Of a stretch of DNA of 64,000 nucleotides, positions 23,015 through 37,267 are shown in pieces. Source of the stretch: Lepas anatifera (Eukaryota; Arthropoda; Thecostraca; Lepadidae); assembly GCA_034440635.1 (NCBI GenBank), contig JAOTON010000453.1, positions 372,001 to 436,000 on the forward strand, in the 5' to 3' direction. The translations under genes were made by a program, and so were the position numbers. Below the pieces are notes generated by a model, which was given only the letters and a program-made list of their open reading frames with translations, was not told the origin of the DNA and made no database searches. Within the stretch, counting starts at the first letter, position 1, and each line of letters begins with the position of its first letter.

Positions 23015-23710
23015 GCTTGCGCTAGGCGAGGGAGATGATACTAGGCGATTGGGTGTTGGTGCAGAGCGGCAGGACTAAGCCGCCAGTTGTGGAGCAGCGT
23101 TTGGAGTGTTTTATGAAGTTTTTTTACCGCCATACGTGCGTCAGGCCTGTCAGTACTGCCATACGCCGGTGCCACAAACTGATCGGGTGATCTGACTGCA
23201 CGCGCGGATATTGCAAGCACACTGCGGTCGAAATCAAGGCCTTTGCCCAGCACGTGTTTTACTTGTCGTACAGGCTTCTGTAGACGTCACAGTTCTGATG
23301 TCGAGCCTGAAGAATGGCGAAAAGTCTCCGAATGTGCCAATTTAGAATGTGAATGCGGATACAAATAGCAATGTCAGCTTTTTAGAATTCAGCTCTGATG
23401 TAAGGGTGGCATTACAGGACTTGTGAAAGTGTGCCATATTGTCAAAATGTGTGTATCGAGACCCAGATCACTGTAGCCATCCGATTCACATCGTCATTCA
23501 TCGCCGCACTCGTTCCGCTGCGCACGAGGTGCCATTTAGCCACCCTGTTGCGTTGCTTATTGATAGAACCGTCAAACGATGGTATCGTTGCATAAGGATT
23601 GCCGCATCTTCCCCGCTGAGAATCAGGACCATGGCCCATACCAGTAGATTAAACCTTGAATAGTTCAAATTATCCTGGACGCCTCAGAAGCAATAAAATG
23701 ATGCCGACAT
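23015..23710 (+). other. probable fibulin 3' untranslated region
   Basis: Non-coding after the stop. A canonical AATAAA lies at 23692-23697, so cleavage is expected shortly after. Inferred from the signal alone. Confidence 0.5.
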
Positions 23711-24704
23711 TTTCTAGAAAACATTTTCCGTGGTACGATAAAAGCAGGTGTCTGGTGTATCTTCTTGGACTTCAACAGCAAGTGCAGGCTGTGACAGTAT
23801 TGGGACATGACCTTACCATTGATTGACAGTCAAAACACATTACCAACATCACTAGTCTCGTTTCAGCTGACCGACAAGCAACTTGTCAGTTGGAGGCGGA
23901 AGTCGCCATGTTCGGCATTCTTCGGTTCATTTTTCTTTCACCCAGTTTCCCCCAACCCTCTTGAACCAGCAATTTGTCATAAAATTGAGCCTCCACCATC
24001 AATATAAACGAATGTATGCAGAGTATCTTATGACATACATTTTCCAGCCTACAGCCAATCAAAAACAATTTTCAAAAACTGCGGTCGAGGAAAAATCCGG
24101 TCAGCGGGTGCTATTCAGAGAAAATGCGCGACAACAGCATTTTCCAACGTCCAAAGCCGCACAAAAGCGACGAGAGAAAACGTGAGGCTATTCCCAGTTT
24201 TTTTCTTCCTCCGTCGTTTTCCACTGCCGTTGGAAGTCGCCGACGAAGCAAGACGACTTCTAAATGCTGATGTTACAATAGAATAGGTGCATGAATTCCA
24301 CCTGATGACAATGTATTAACAGAATAAAACAGGGTAAACAAAAAACAGCACAGTTACGATCTATGCGTACAATGCTCATTTTCACGCATGTTGATTGTAT
24401 CATATGAGCAGTAACATTATATTCTAAAAATACATGGAAATAGGTAGGCTCATTATTGTTAGGACAAGTTCCAAGTGTTACACAATGGTTTCAGAATCTT
24501 CACATGATAGTATGTACTCATAATTATAAGTTCACGAAACAAAGTAAGAGCCTGTAAATCTGAAAGGGCAACAATAAGTCACACTGAACACTGAGACGAA
24601 ACACAGCCCATTACACGAGCAACAAAACCACCACAGCCGTCAATCAGCCACTGCCGATGCTCCTCACACATAACCCAGCTGGAGCGTGGTAGCAGCTACG
24701 TCAG
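23711..24704. other. intergenic space between convergent fibulin and HFM1 genes
   Basis: About 1 kb, AT-rich, with no domain-bearing frame. It should include the HFM1 3' UTR on the minus strand; I did not find a clear minus-strand AATAAA. Confidence 0.5.
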
Positions 24705-24788
24705 CTATATGTTGGCCTGGCCAGGTTTGGAACAGCGTGGGAGCACCCACATGGAGTCCTGTCGCCTCTGGCGGAGTGTCTCGGCCGC
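24705..24788 (-). CDS. HFM1: HFM1 last exon, stop TAG
   Basis: Acceptor CCTGCCCTCCAG, phase 0. Codes AAETLRQRRQDSMWVLPRCS and KPGQANI before TAG (24705-24707). Short and not conserved enough to recognise; accepted for its acceptor, its phase and its position. Confidence 0.5.
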   Translation of the reverse strand, partial: AAETLRQRRQDSMWVLPRCSKPGQANI

Positions 24789-27700
24789 CTGGAGGGCAGG
24801 TCACAGTCAGAGGTCAACGAAGCTAGTCTGACTCCCTCCGGCTTTCACGACTGCAGGCAAGAGCAGTGACACTTGACAGTTGCAGCATTGCTGAGGTGGA
24901 TTAGGATTAGTTTCCTGCTTAAACGGGGTGATTCAACTGGAGCTGTTTTATTCATTTCAAACCGGAATTCCTCCCATGCGACGTCTCGGGATTTCCCATC
25001 ATTCCTAAATGTTCTCCATCAAATCGCGCGACGGCTGTGTAATGCGTGCCGCGAAGAAAATCCTAGAAGTGGGAAAACAATGCCTAACATGTCATGAATT
25101 TATCGAGTAATGTAAATAGTTCAGCCACTCAGCGCACGTGTTTTTTCTAGGAGCGCTCATGCCGTTCGCCATACTGCGGAACATCGTCCGGACTATTTTT
25201 TCGGTCATTAAGAGAACATTTAAGGGAATATTCTCTTCTAATTCCGGGGAATGCTTCAGAGAGGCATCGTGGCGTCATACTCCTGGAGAATTCGGTCCAC
25301 AATGTTGCAAAGAATGTTCCCTTAGTGATCGATGTCGAGGGCGTGCATTACAAACTGAGGCCTAGCATTTCTCCCCCCAAACGGAAAAGCTCGGGGCAAA
25401 ACTATGTGTTTGCCCCCATAGTGATCGGCCTCCTTCCCCCCCCGACTGCTTTTTAGTTTATAAGCAAGATTTTGGTACTTCAGCTCTCAACTTCAAACAG
25501 AACCAGTTAAGTTCATTGTAAATATTGGGCCTTGGACTGGAAAAAAAGTATCTTGAGACTATATTTTTCATCCCGTGACGTTTTTTTTGCTTTTTGCCTC
25601 AAAAACCCAGAATTCTACTGGAAGGTGATATTGTAGCGCAGCTTTCAAGGCGTGAAGTTATTTTTTTTTGCTTTTCGACTTTTGACTTTGGCTTGCCCCT
25701 CCCAAACCGACCGGCTAGATCCGCCACTGCATACATCAGCTGTTAGTGTGAGCGTTGCATGCGAGTGTGTGCACCCCTTAAAAGTGAAAAAGTATAACAG
25801 GAAAGAGCAAAGATGGAGGTATGCACGTTCTTACCACCGATGATCGGAAGATGCAGCGTCGCTTCGGCTTCAGCAGACCGTCGATACCTGGCTCTCCCTC
25901 AGCACCAGCAGCAGTCGGCTCATACCGCTCAGAGGCGGGACCGGGCGGCGCCTCAGAGGCGGACGGCGGCGGCGCCTCGGCACCCACCGGCGGCGCCGGT
26001 GCCGCTCCCGCTGCTGGGTCCAGCGGAGGTGACGACATGGCTACTGCCGGCGCTGGTACTGACGGCCTGAGGAGACGCGGCGACTCAACTCCCACCAGCT
26101 GCAGACGCAGGACAGCTGAAGAAACTGGCCACGGGCTGATCAGTTTGCTCATTTTGGAGGTGTTTTGCGACGTCCAGCTTCGGCTTAATTCTAAGCAAAG
26201 TTAATCTAATCTGGGGGAGTTATGTATGATCATGAATAAATTCTAATCAACATTTGATTACGATGTAGGCGATTAAGGTGTAATCAAAATCAAAAGGATT
26301 AACAAACTAGGTACTAAGCTACTTCAAAGAAAGAAATGCCAAATTTCCTAACAGCAGATGGTCCAATATTGGGTGCCGTTGTACCCATCTGGCTCACAGT
26401 AAGTATTCGTTATTCTGTTTTGACATAGTGCAGTCTCCACCCAGACCAGAGGCGGCGTCAGGCTCAGTACCCGGTCGGCTCGGCGCTGTAGAGCCGGCCC
26501 ATCTGAGCCTGCTGAAGCCGCTGCCGCTGCTGGAACTCCGTCACCTCCATGGGAGCGGGCCGGCGCCGCGCTACCTCCAGCTGTACCGGGGACAGTTGGT
26601 CCGCTGCGCCTGCCTGCGCCGCACAGACCACAGACGAGGCATCGCCAGTTAACTCCCGCCTCCGAGCCACCTTCACCCTGGTGGGGGGGGGTGTTTGAAC
26701 ACCCTCCTCCCTCGAACTCGGCCCCTATGCGGGATAGCGAAAAAACGCGAACGTTGGTGCGTAGCTCATAGAAATTCATGAGGAAACTATATCGGTCACT
26801 TTTTGGCTGAGGTCAATATTGGGGTTATGACAGGTCAAAGAAAATTGAACTTTGAGTAGTTTTTGGGCTCTAGCGCGTCTGACAGAGCTGAGTTAGAACA
26901 ATTTGTTAGGCACCATTCGCTTCCTCTCGTTATGGAAAAATGAATGATGCATTGTAAAATATGACTATACTAGGTAAAAACACAAAATGACCTGACCTCA
27001 GGTCAGGCCAAGGCCACTATCCAACCTAACATAGTCAATATGCATATCAATCGACTCGCAATAGCAATCCAAACGTAATAGTACAAACAGAAAATATGTA
27101 TCATCATGTGCTGCAAAGTTATTGACCGAAGTCCAAAAACCGCTTAGCCCCAGATGACCTCTCAAAGGTCCTAGATCAAATAATGCAACATGAGCCTGAA
27201 AAGGGGCTCAGGATACTACAATTTGGAGAATATGAGGGTATTCGCAGTTGTATCTACACAAATACAGCCCAATTCCTGTATCCCCACGCATTTCCAATGG
27301 AAAGGTCATGATGAAAATCATAGTCATAGTCATAGTTCATAGTCATGACCTGGCCCTAGGTCATCGATATGAAAAAGCTCGGATTATATTTTGTAGTAAT
27401 CGGTGGGCCCATTATGCGGTATAAGTTTCAATCTGATAGACTCACCCTTTATTACTTATGCCACCTTAACCCGCGCCCCACCGGGGGTCCGGCGCCACCT
27501 TCGCCCCACCGGGGGGCCATCGATGGCCCCCCTCTAACTCCAAAAATATGGGCGTTAGCGCAAATCTGCAAAGTGCAATAGAAAGCTCGCGTGAATTCAG
27601 TAAGAAATTAATTCGCATGTTTTAGTGCTCAGGTCAATGGTTTGACCTCCAGAGGTCAAATTAGGTCAAGATCGGCTATTTTCACTCAAATATGCAATGA

Positions 27701-30700
27701 TTAAGCAAACTGGGCATAACTCTTATGTCATTAGAGCTATTGAGGCCTGGTAAAGTACATTTGATAGAAAATTGCCAGTACTTTTTCCGCTATGTGGAAC
27801 GTAAAGACCTCCCGCCAGTGGTTTGACCGCCAGAGGTCACCTCGTGACCTAATATGACCTGAGGTCACGAAATGTCACAAAGTGACCTTGCCGTATATCA
27901 AATGAAAGCCAGTGACAAGACAAACACGATGGTGTTTGTTTCACCGCTCTAGCTCAATTAGGTCAAACGTTATTGTCAAAATACTGTTTTTGACCTCTGG
28001 TGACCTTGGATGACCTTGGAAAAGTCAAAGGGCAAATATGACCCCTGGGATCCGTGAAAGGGTGTCCCAAAACGTTGTTCTGAGCAATCTGAGTATTTGC
28101 AATCATTTTTGTGGCTTTTATATCATGAAATAGCTTTTCCCCATGCTTTTCCAATGGGAGAGGTCGCCTCGTGACCTGACCTCAGGGCACGAAATCGAAA
28201 AATCCCGGATATACACCTTGTAGACCCTGGAGGGGTCATGAAGTGTAGGAAGTTTCAAATCGATCGACTTTGAAATGTAGCTCTTACAGAGCTCTAAAGG
28301 TGAAGTGAGGTGACCTTGGTTGACCTCGTCTGGTGACCTGACCTTGGGTGACCCGGGGTAAAAAATTTTAGAGATAATGGGAAAATGATGCAGTGAGAGG
28401 TAGAGCCCTCAACCGCGGTGCTGCGCCTCGTCGTTTTTCTGCTATCCCGGTAAAGCCTTAGGGGGCCATCGATGGCCCCCCCGGTGGGGCGAGGGTTAAA
28501 TATTTTTGGTGGTGAGGTCACTTGAACTGTACTGGTGACTTGACCTGAGGTGACCCAACCTTAAAATTTTGGAGAAAGTTGCAAAATTGATCAAGAATAA
28601 GTGTGCCAAGTACAGCGGAGCTTCGCGCCGCCGTTTTTTGTTGCCGCCGGAAAAACCTGAGGGGGTGTTTAAACACCCCCCCACCGGGCCGAAGGTTAAC
28701 ATATGTGGGCAACAGTTGCTAATGTTACAATAGTTAGGGCAATAGTAACTAATGGTTGATGCTCAAGTAGAGCCAGCGATCAGCTTTCGTGGCCGACTAC
28801 CGGCATGCTTTAGCACGAAGATTCTTGTTTAATCGGGCCTACCATAAGTTCGGTGCCCGATATTTTGAGGCTTGTCCAGGCCAAAAGCGAGAAAACCCCG
28901 GTACCGCTGTGCTTGACTTCAGTGGCAGTTAACACCCACCCCGGTGGGACCTCCCAGTCATCTTCACCCTGGTGGTGGGGAGGGGGGTTGGAACATGCCC
29001 CTTGATCTCGGCTCCTTTGCAGGATGACGAGAAAACGCGAACGCAGTTGGATAGCTCATAAACAGAGTTGAATTAGAATCAATTTGTAGGCACATTCGCT
29101 TCCTCTCGTTACGACGAATCGAATGATGTATGATATAACTACACTATACTATATGATATCACTATCAATATAACATATATAGTACTGACTGATTTTCGCC
29201 GATTGCCCCTGAGCTAAGAGCAAACCCTGACGCCTACATTTTCCAACAGCCATAAACGAACCACGAAAACCAACTGGTTCAGCTGAACAGCTGCACGGTA
29301 AACCTAGGCGAGTCAAACCTATGCCACTGCGACACATCGAAGTCACCGCCAGGGCCTTACCTGCGGAGTCGCCGCCGGCTCTGTGGCGGAGGAGAGGGTG
29401 CCATCATCAGCAGTCGTGGAGGAGGCACCCACCGCCGCAGCAGCCACAGCGCCGGACCGGCAACCGCCGAAGAAGTCCGTGATGCGACGGTTAACCTGCG
29501 CGGCAGGCAGAGGCCAGGGACCTCCCACCTGGTGACAGGACACGGGGGAGGGTGACTGGGTGACGGGACCAGCCAGAGGAGACCAGGGACCTCTCACCTG
29601 GTGACAGGACACGGGGGAGGGTGGCTGCGTCAGGGGACCGGGCAGAGGAGGCCAGGGACCTCTCACGTGGTGACAGGACACGGGGGAGGGTGGCTGGGTG
29701 ACGGGACCGGGCAGAGGCCAAGGACCTCCCACCTGGTGACAGGACACGGGGGAGGGTGGCTGCGTCAGGGGACCGGGCAGAGGAGGCCAGGGACCTCTCA
29801 CGTGGTGACAGGACACGGGGGAGGGTGGCTGCGTGACGGGACCGGGCAGAGGAGGCCAGGGACCTACCACCTGGTGAAAGGACACGGGGGAGGGTGGCTG
29901 GGTGAGGGGACCAGCCAGAGGCCAGGGACCTCCCACCTGGTGACAAGACACGGGGGAGGGTGTCTGGGAGACGGGACCAGGTGGAGGCCAGGGACCTACC
30001 ACCTGGTGAAAGGACACGGGGGAGGGTGGCTGCGTGACGGGACCGGGCAGAGGAGGCCAGGGACCTACCACCTGGTGAAAGGACACGGGGAGGGTGGCTG
30101 GGTGACGGGACCAGGTGGAGGCCAGGGACCTCCCACCTGGTGACAGGACACGGGGGAGGGCGGCTGCGTGAGGGGACCAGCCAGAGGCCAGGGACCTCCC
30201 ACCTGGTGACAGGACACGGGGAGGGTGGCTGGGTGACGGGACCAGGCGGAGGCCAGGGACCTCCCACCTGGTGAAAGGACACGGGGGAGGGCGGCTGCGT
30301 GAGGGGACCAGCCAGAGGCCAGGGACCTCCCACCTGGTGACAGGACACGGGGAGGGTGGCTGCGTGAGGGGACCAGCCAGAGGCCAGGGACCTCCCACCT
30401 GGTGACAGGACACGGGGAGGGCGGCTGCGTGAGGGGACTGGGTAGAGGCCAGGGACCTCCCACCTGGTGACAGGACACGGGGGAGGGTGGCTGCGTGACG
30501 GGACCGGGCAGAGGCCAGGGACCTCTCACCTGGTGACAGGACACGGGGGAGGGTGGCTGCGTGACGGGACCGGGCAGAGGCCAGGGACCTCTCACCTGGT
30601 GACAGGACACGGGGAGTGGTCGCTGCGCGACGGGCGGGAGAGCGCGACCGCTGGCGATGTCACTGGGGCGGCGTTCAAGGCCAGTGTTACGCTCTTCTGC

Positions 30701-33700
30701 GAGGAAGTGCCCACTATGGAAGCACCCAGCGTAGATGCACCCACAGCACGAGCAACGACTGTTTCGCTTCACGATGACCCTATTCTAGAAAACAAAGTAG
30801 TATATACATACTCTCGGCACAGAGGATCTATAATTCTCACCGGAAAATTAACACCCGCCCCGGTGGGCCTCCGGGCCTCTTGCACCCTGGTAGGGGTGAG
30901 TTCAAACACTGCCTATCATCATTTCCTGCAAAGTTATTGGCCCAAGTCTGAAGAACTGCTTAAGTAGCCCCATGTGACCTCTCAGAGGTCACAGGTACAA
31001 ACTTGCAACATGAACCTGGAAAAGAGCCTATTATGCTACGATTTGGAGAATATATAGGTATTTAAGCTGTATCTACACAAATAGTGTCATTTGCTCCCAA
31101 ATCCCGGTTTCCCCATTCATTTCCAATGGAGAGGTCATGATCCGTATCTGATCCTTGGCCATCGATATGAAAACTCCCGGAATAAATTGTGTAGCACTCG
31201 GTGGGCGCATTGTGTGATATACGTTTCAATTGGATAGATTAGCCCTCTCCTACTTATGCTGTCTAAAACTTATTTGTTGGTGAGGTTACTTGACCTGCAC
31301 TGGTGACCTAACCTGAGAGTACCCGACCTTATATTTTTGGGAAATGTTGCAGAATTGGTCAAGGATAATGTGTACCAGGTACGCCGTTTTTTTAGTTCTG
31401 CCGGAAAACCTGAGGGGGTATTCAAACACCCCCATCGGGGCGACAGTTAAAAACATAATATCCAAATAAGTAGTTCGATGAACAAAATGACTAGCAATGT
31501 AACTCCCGACACGTACCTTACTGGGCGTGCCAGCAGCGGGGGAAGACCCAGCGCCAGACTGTCGGAGTGCTCCATGGGACTGCCGTGGTGGGCGGTACAG
31601 GCTGGCCAGTTCTGTTCGCCTGTCACCGCCTGGGTCAGCTGGGAGGCCCTTCTCTTCTTCACCCCCGGGGTCGAGGGACCATCAGTCGGAACTGGCTGGG
31701 ACGCACCGACTGAACACTGAGGAGGCGGCGCTGCAGGAACACGCAGGCCGAACTTAAACCTCGCAGCCCCTGATGACGGCCTCGCCACCAGACCTTTACT
31801 TGCGCCCCCTGCGCTCCCCCCAGGCCCCGGCCCCTGGCGTCTCGGCGTGCCTGTCTGGTGTCCCTGAGGCCCCTGCGGCCTCGGCGTGCCTGTCTGGTGT
31901 CCCTGAGGCCCCTGCGGCCTCGGCGTGCCTGTCTGGTGTCCCTGAGGCCCCTGCGGCCTCGGCGTGTCCGTCTGGTGTCCCTGAGGCCCTGCGGCCTCGG
32001 CGTGCCGTCTGGTGTTCCTGAGGCCCCTGCGGCCTCGGCGTGTCCGTCTGGTGTCCCTGAGGCCCCTGCGGCCTCGGCGTGCCTGTCTGGTGTCCCTGAG
32101 GCCCCTGCGGCCTCGGCGTGCCCGTCTGGTGTCCCTGAGGCCCCTGCGGCCTCGGCGTGCCTGCCTGGTGTCCCTGAGGCCCCTGCGGCCTCGGCGTGCC
32201 CGTCTGGTGTCCCTGAGGCCCCTGCGGCCTCGGCGTGCCCGTCTGGTGTCCCTGAGGCCCCTGCGGCCTCGGCGGCGCCGGCGTGCCGGTCCTCAGCATG
32301 TGAGCGACCCTGTCGAGGGCGCCGGCGCGCTTCACCGGTACCCCCAGCCGGCAGCAGGCGTGTCCGCAGCAGAGCTTGTCCAGACACCGGTGGTTGCAGG
32401 TACGCACGCCGCTGGACCCTGGACAGCGGCAGAGACGGCGCAGCGCAATCAGCACTAGCGTCCACCGTATGGGCAGGCCGTGAGTTCCGGCTGTCTTCAC
32501 AAACAAGGTTGATATATTTCGCCTTCTCTCACGCCTCAAGTTTACATCCACAGTTCATAGCAACACTTATCCAGATTCATACCTCGGAATCTCTAAATCT
32601 TAAATGGAAGCACAGAATCAGGTGCAGAGTTTGGATTACGCCCCTTCGTGGCAGAGTAGATACTTACCATCAGACTAAAGCATAGTCTCGTGGCCTTGAT
32701 TCCTATCATCCAGTTTTGAAGTTGACTTGTAAGGTATGGCACTAATACTAACTATATATGGCAATAATTAAAAAACACGCTCGCCTAAGATGGTGAGAGC
32801 CCGGCATGCGCTAGCATAGCAACAACAGCAAGAAACCAATAATTCAGAGGCTCGTCTGAGGGTGCAGGTGAGGTCCTGACTTCAGCGCGACTTACCAGAC
32901 GCTGCGGCCGCCGGCACAGGCGGGGGCGGCTGCAGCGGCGGAGGCCCCGCACAGGAGGCCAGCGGCCGCGGCAGGTACTGGGGCGTAAACACCGTCTCCA
33001 CGTCCAGACCCACTGCACACCCCAACAGATGACGGTCAGCGGGGAGGTCACTGTGTGGACTCCAAAGACTTCAAGTCGAAAACTGTCTCAAAACCGATTT
33101 CCCTCCCCTCATGAGATGAGATCCTGCTCGCCGTAAGTAAAAAAAAAAAAAACAAGTTGCAACGAGACCCCGCCTCGGGTCATACAAAGGCGTCGGCTGG
33201 TCACGTGACTCAGGCGCTGTGTTCCGTTGCGACTCGACGCCAGAGGCGAGGCCGATTTTCGAGGGGCACCCCTGGCGAACGAAACCTACCACACCTCTCC
33301 ATTCTTAAACGGACACGTGAAGTTCGGATGTTCGGATACAGTTCATTCCGACTTACTCAACCAGGTGATTTTTTTCGGTTCTGAGCTTTCGATATGTATT
33401 ACAAAACGATTAGCGGGATATCTCAAGGGGGAGGGTAGCCGTCCCCCAGTACCAACGAAGGTGGGACAGACACCCGTTCCGGCGCGGGTCAGGGCCAAAT
33501 CCAGCTCCCGATTCTTATACATATATGACGCATCTGAATTGTTGATGTATAGCGATATCAAACGAAAGTCGTCATGCCTCGAGAGAGGCCCCGAGTCACC
33601 AAGGTATACAACGTTGGCCAGTCCGGTTTACGTTTCACGGGGTGCGCTTCTATTTGTTTGTGTTCAAGTGGAACTGACCCCAGGACTCGCTGATGAAGTT

Positions 33701-36700
33701 GATGCTGAGTTCGTCCCCAGCAGAGCAGCGACTGGTAGTAATGCAGCGCCGCAGCTCGCCCGTCCTGGCCAGCGTTCCATCTCTGAGGCGGCACAGAACA
33801 GAGACACTGAGGCGGCACAGAACAGAGACACTGGGAGAGCATAGAACAGACACGGGGACAAAACTGAACAGACACCGGGACAGCACAGAGCAGAAACACT
33901 GGGACAGCATAGAACAGACACGGGGAAAAGACTGAACAGATGCACTGGGACAGTACAGAACAGAGATACGGGGACAACACAAAGTAGAGAAACGTGGAAA
34001 ACACAGAACAGAGATACCGGGACAGCACATAACAGCAAGCACAGAACAGAGATACTGGGACAGCACAGAGAGGAGGCACTGGAACAATGCTGAACGGAGA
34101 CACTGGAGCAGCACAGAACAGAGAGAGTGAGACAGCTCAAAACAGAAGCACAGGAACAATACAGAATAGAGACATCGAGTCCGTGATATAACACAGAGCA
34201 GCGGCTCAAGAACAGCACAGATCCGTCTTTGGGGGAGCGCAACACAAAGATACTAGAAAGTCTTTGTCATACGTGACGTCAGCTCACATCCGAGACGACT
34301 CAAAGCAGAACAGGGCAACTTGGCACGCTCACAAAGGAACACTGAAACGTCGCAGTGCAGCAGCAGACAAGACCAAAATAAACTCAAAACCCAAACTCAG
34401 CATAGGCGGATCCAGGGAGGAAAGTGGGGAACTTGCCCACCCCCCACCCACCGACCCTGCGCACCCCTGACATGGTCACACCCCCCCCATGAAAGATCGA
34501 TGGTACCCACTGAAATGTCGTCTCCCCTCAGGATGCGAGAATCGGATCCCCGCGGCAGGATTTGGCGTCCACTTGATAGGCTTTGCCGCCAGAACGTGCC
34601 GCCTCTCAAGTCCGGATTGTGCCCCTCGACCATGTGCATACCCCCCCCTTTCCGATCGGAAATCCTGGAACTGTGTATGCAACGCAGTTTTTCATAAAAT
34701 AGCTAACAAGATTATGGGGATGTTCAGACGTAACACTCGCAGCCCAGCAGAAAAACATTCGCCGAAAATGTTACAGGAGTGGAATGGTCATTGTCATGGC
34801 AACCAGGCATTGGTGTTGCTATGGTAAGCCAAACTAAGGGCTCGTGGTCGGTGCAATCGATGCATCAAGATGCTGTATTAGCTCACTAACTGACCCTCAG
34901 CGAGATTCGGGACGGGATGGCGGCTATCAGGCTAAAATAGTAAATCTGCAGAGAGTTGTGCGATAATAAGTATTTATTGTATCTTAATCTAAGAAGAATA
35001 AAAGGCCGTAACATTTTTCACCACAAATGATAGACAAATGCAACACTTCTGATGAAAGCAGGGTGTTTTATTCATTCTGCGACCTAAAAATTTGCGTCCA
35101 ACCTTATGCTACTCAACAGTATACTGTCATTTCTGGATCCGGACAAATCGATCGACAAGTCACGGGACGCAAGTGTCACGAGGGCGTGAAAGGGACATTC
35201 ATCGGACGAGGCCTCCCGCCCCCTGTCACCGCCTTCCAAAGAAGGCCGGGTGGCACTCATGACCAGGACACTCATAACTATCTAGTTCTCCAGCTTCAAA
35301 ACAATACGTGTTTTGGGGAAACGGTACCTGTCGACAAATGATAGTTAAATAAAGTTTGAAATAATGCGTTGCTAGAAAAGACAGCTCTAGTCCCATATTT
35401 AGTCCAGCTTCAATAGAAAATCGGCGCCCATTTTGAGCTATAGCGCCTCATATTTGATACCCAAAACTGAGGCCTATCCTCCTTGACAAAGATCCTGGAT
35501 CCGTCTGTGACGTGTAAGTTTTTGGTGTCCCAGAACAATATAGTTTTGCACATTGCGTGACAATCACACACACACCGTTTTATTGGTTTGAGATGAGAGA
35601 TCAATAAGTTGAATGTTGCCATAGCCAATAATTCTAAAAATAAGCGACTTACGTTCATCATTTATTTCAGAAAATGGGCCAAAAGAAAACCGGAAGGGAC
35701 GCTTTCTTTTTCATCTATTGACGACAGAGAGTTTATCTTTTTGGCCCGTTTTCTTCAATATATAATGAATTTAAGTCGGTCATTCTTAGAATTATTAATC
35801 ACACACACACCCACACCCACACCCACACACACGCCCACACACACGCCCACACACACGCCCACACCCACGCCCACACACACGCCCACACCCACACCCACAC
35901 CCACACACTGTACACGACAGTGTTTCCACTTTATCGACAACTTGGGGGAGAGTCATGTCCGCACGCTCCTTTCGTGTTCCCCACCGTACCAGAAGGCGAG
36001 GCTACCCCGATTTATCTGGCCCGGCGAGACAGGACTGCTCCGGTGACACGTTTTGAGGTCGCGTCCTCAGGCTGATGCACCGAACCAGTGTATCGGCTTA
36101 AAAGCTGATGAAGCCCGTGGTTCCAATAACAAGGACGCTGCTTGGTTAGCTTAAATACTTTTCCAAGGCGATTATTGCCCAGTTTAAGGTCATCTCCTGA
36201 CTAGGAGGCGGTCGCGTAAAAGGCTGTCAGGGATCAGCTTTGGTCCAGAGACCTCCCAAATAAAACGACGACGCCTTTGGCAACAGCGGCACCGCAGTCG
36301 CCCCGATGAGAGCTTTCGTGAAGGCTGGCCGGGCAGCGCACTCACGTGACGCGGGCAGCACAGAGAAGCCGGTTGTCCTGGTCCCCCACCACCAGCAGAC
36401 AGGAGTGTGAAGGGCCTGCTGTCGACGCAGCCACACTGAAGTCCTGCCGACCGGCACACTGCGGTGACACAAGCACCCAGCTGGTCCACACCGGCACACT
36501 GCGGTGACACAAGTGCCCAGCTGGTCCACACCGGCACACTGCGGTGACACAAGTACCAGCTGGTCCGCACCGGCACACTGCGGCGACACAAGTGCCCAGC
36601 TGGTCCACACCGGCACACTGCGGTGACACAAGTACCCAGCTGGTCCACACCGGCACACTGCGGCGACACAAGTACCCAGCTGGTTCACACCGGCACACTG

Positions 36701-37197
36701 CGGTGACACAAGTACCCAGCTGGTCCGCACCGGCACACGCGGTGACACAAGTACCCAGCTGGTCCACACCGGCACACTGCGGTGACACAAGTACCCAGCT
36801 GGTCCACACCGGACACTGCGGTGACACAAGTACCCAGCTGGTCCACACCGGCACACTGCGGCGAACAAGCACACAGCTGGTTCACACCGGCACACTGCGG
36901 TGACACAAGTACCCAGCTGGTCCACACCGGCACACTGCGGTGACACAAGTACCCAGCTGGTCCACACCGGCACACTGCGGCGACACAAGCACACAGCTGG
37001 TCCGCACCGGCACACTGCAGCGACACAAGCACCCAGCTGCACTGGTCCGTTGTTGTCGCAACAGCGACTGTTCGTCTAGCAGAAGCGGGGCGCGCGCTGC
37101 AGCAGGTCGTAGAAGCGTAGTGACGGGTCCAAAGGGGGAGGGGCGAGGGGCCGCCCCCCTTTAGTTCCAACAGCATCCCACTCATATCCGGCGCGCC

Positions 37198-37267
<70 letters not shown>

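Noticed and set aside
25370..25740. hAT-like MITE ending GATCCGCCACTG
   Set aside because: Only one end recognisable; no matching start or target duplication found.
29343..30772. ORFs with VSCHQVGGPWPL repeats
   Set aside because: Frame shadows of the array before HFM1 exon h; only 29361-29495 fits a coding exon.
31770..31801. A 32-bp intron (GTAAAG ... CATCAG) in HFM1 exon g
   Set aside because: Too short to splice; reading through keeps an open frame.
33558..34245. Cys/Ser-rich minus-strand ORFs that look like small secreted proteins
   Set aside because: Translation of the 24-bp acceptor array; no signal peptide or stable cysteine spacing, and three frames give equally long products.
36227..37042. 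CAGVDQLGTCVTAV repeat ORFs
   Set aside because: Translation of the 40-bp intronic array.
37030..37100. Extra HFM1 exon (RTVAVATTTDQCSW)
   Set aside because: Poor donor (GTGCTT), and exons c and d already join in phase with a continuous Sec63 alignment.
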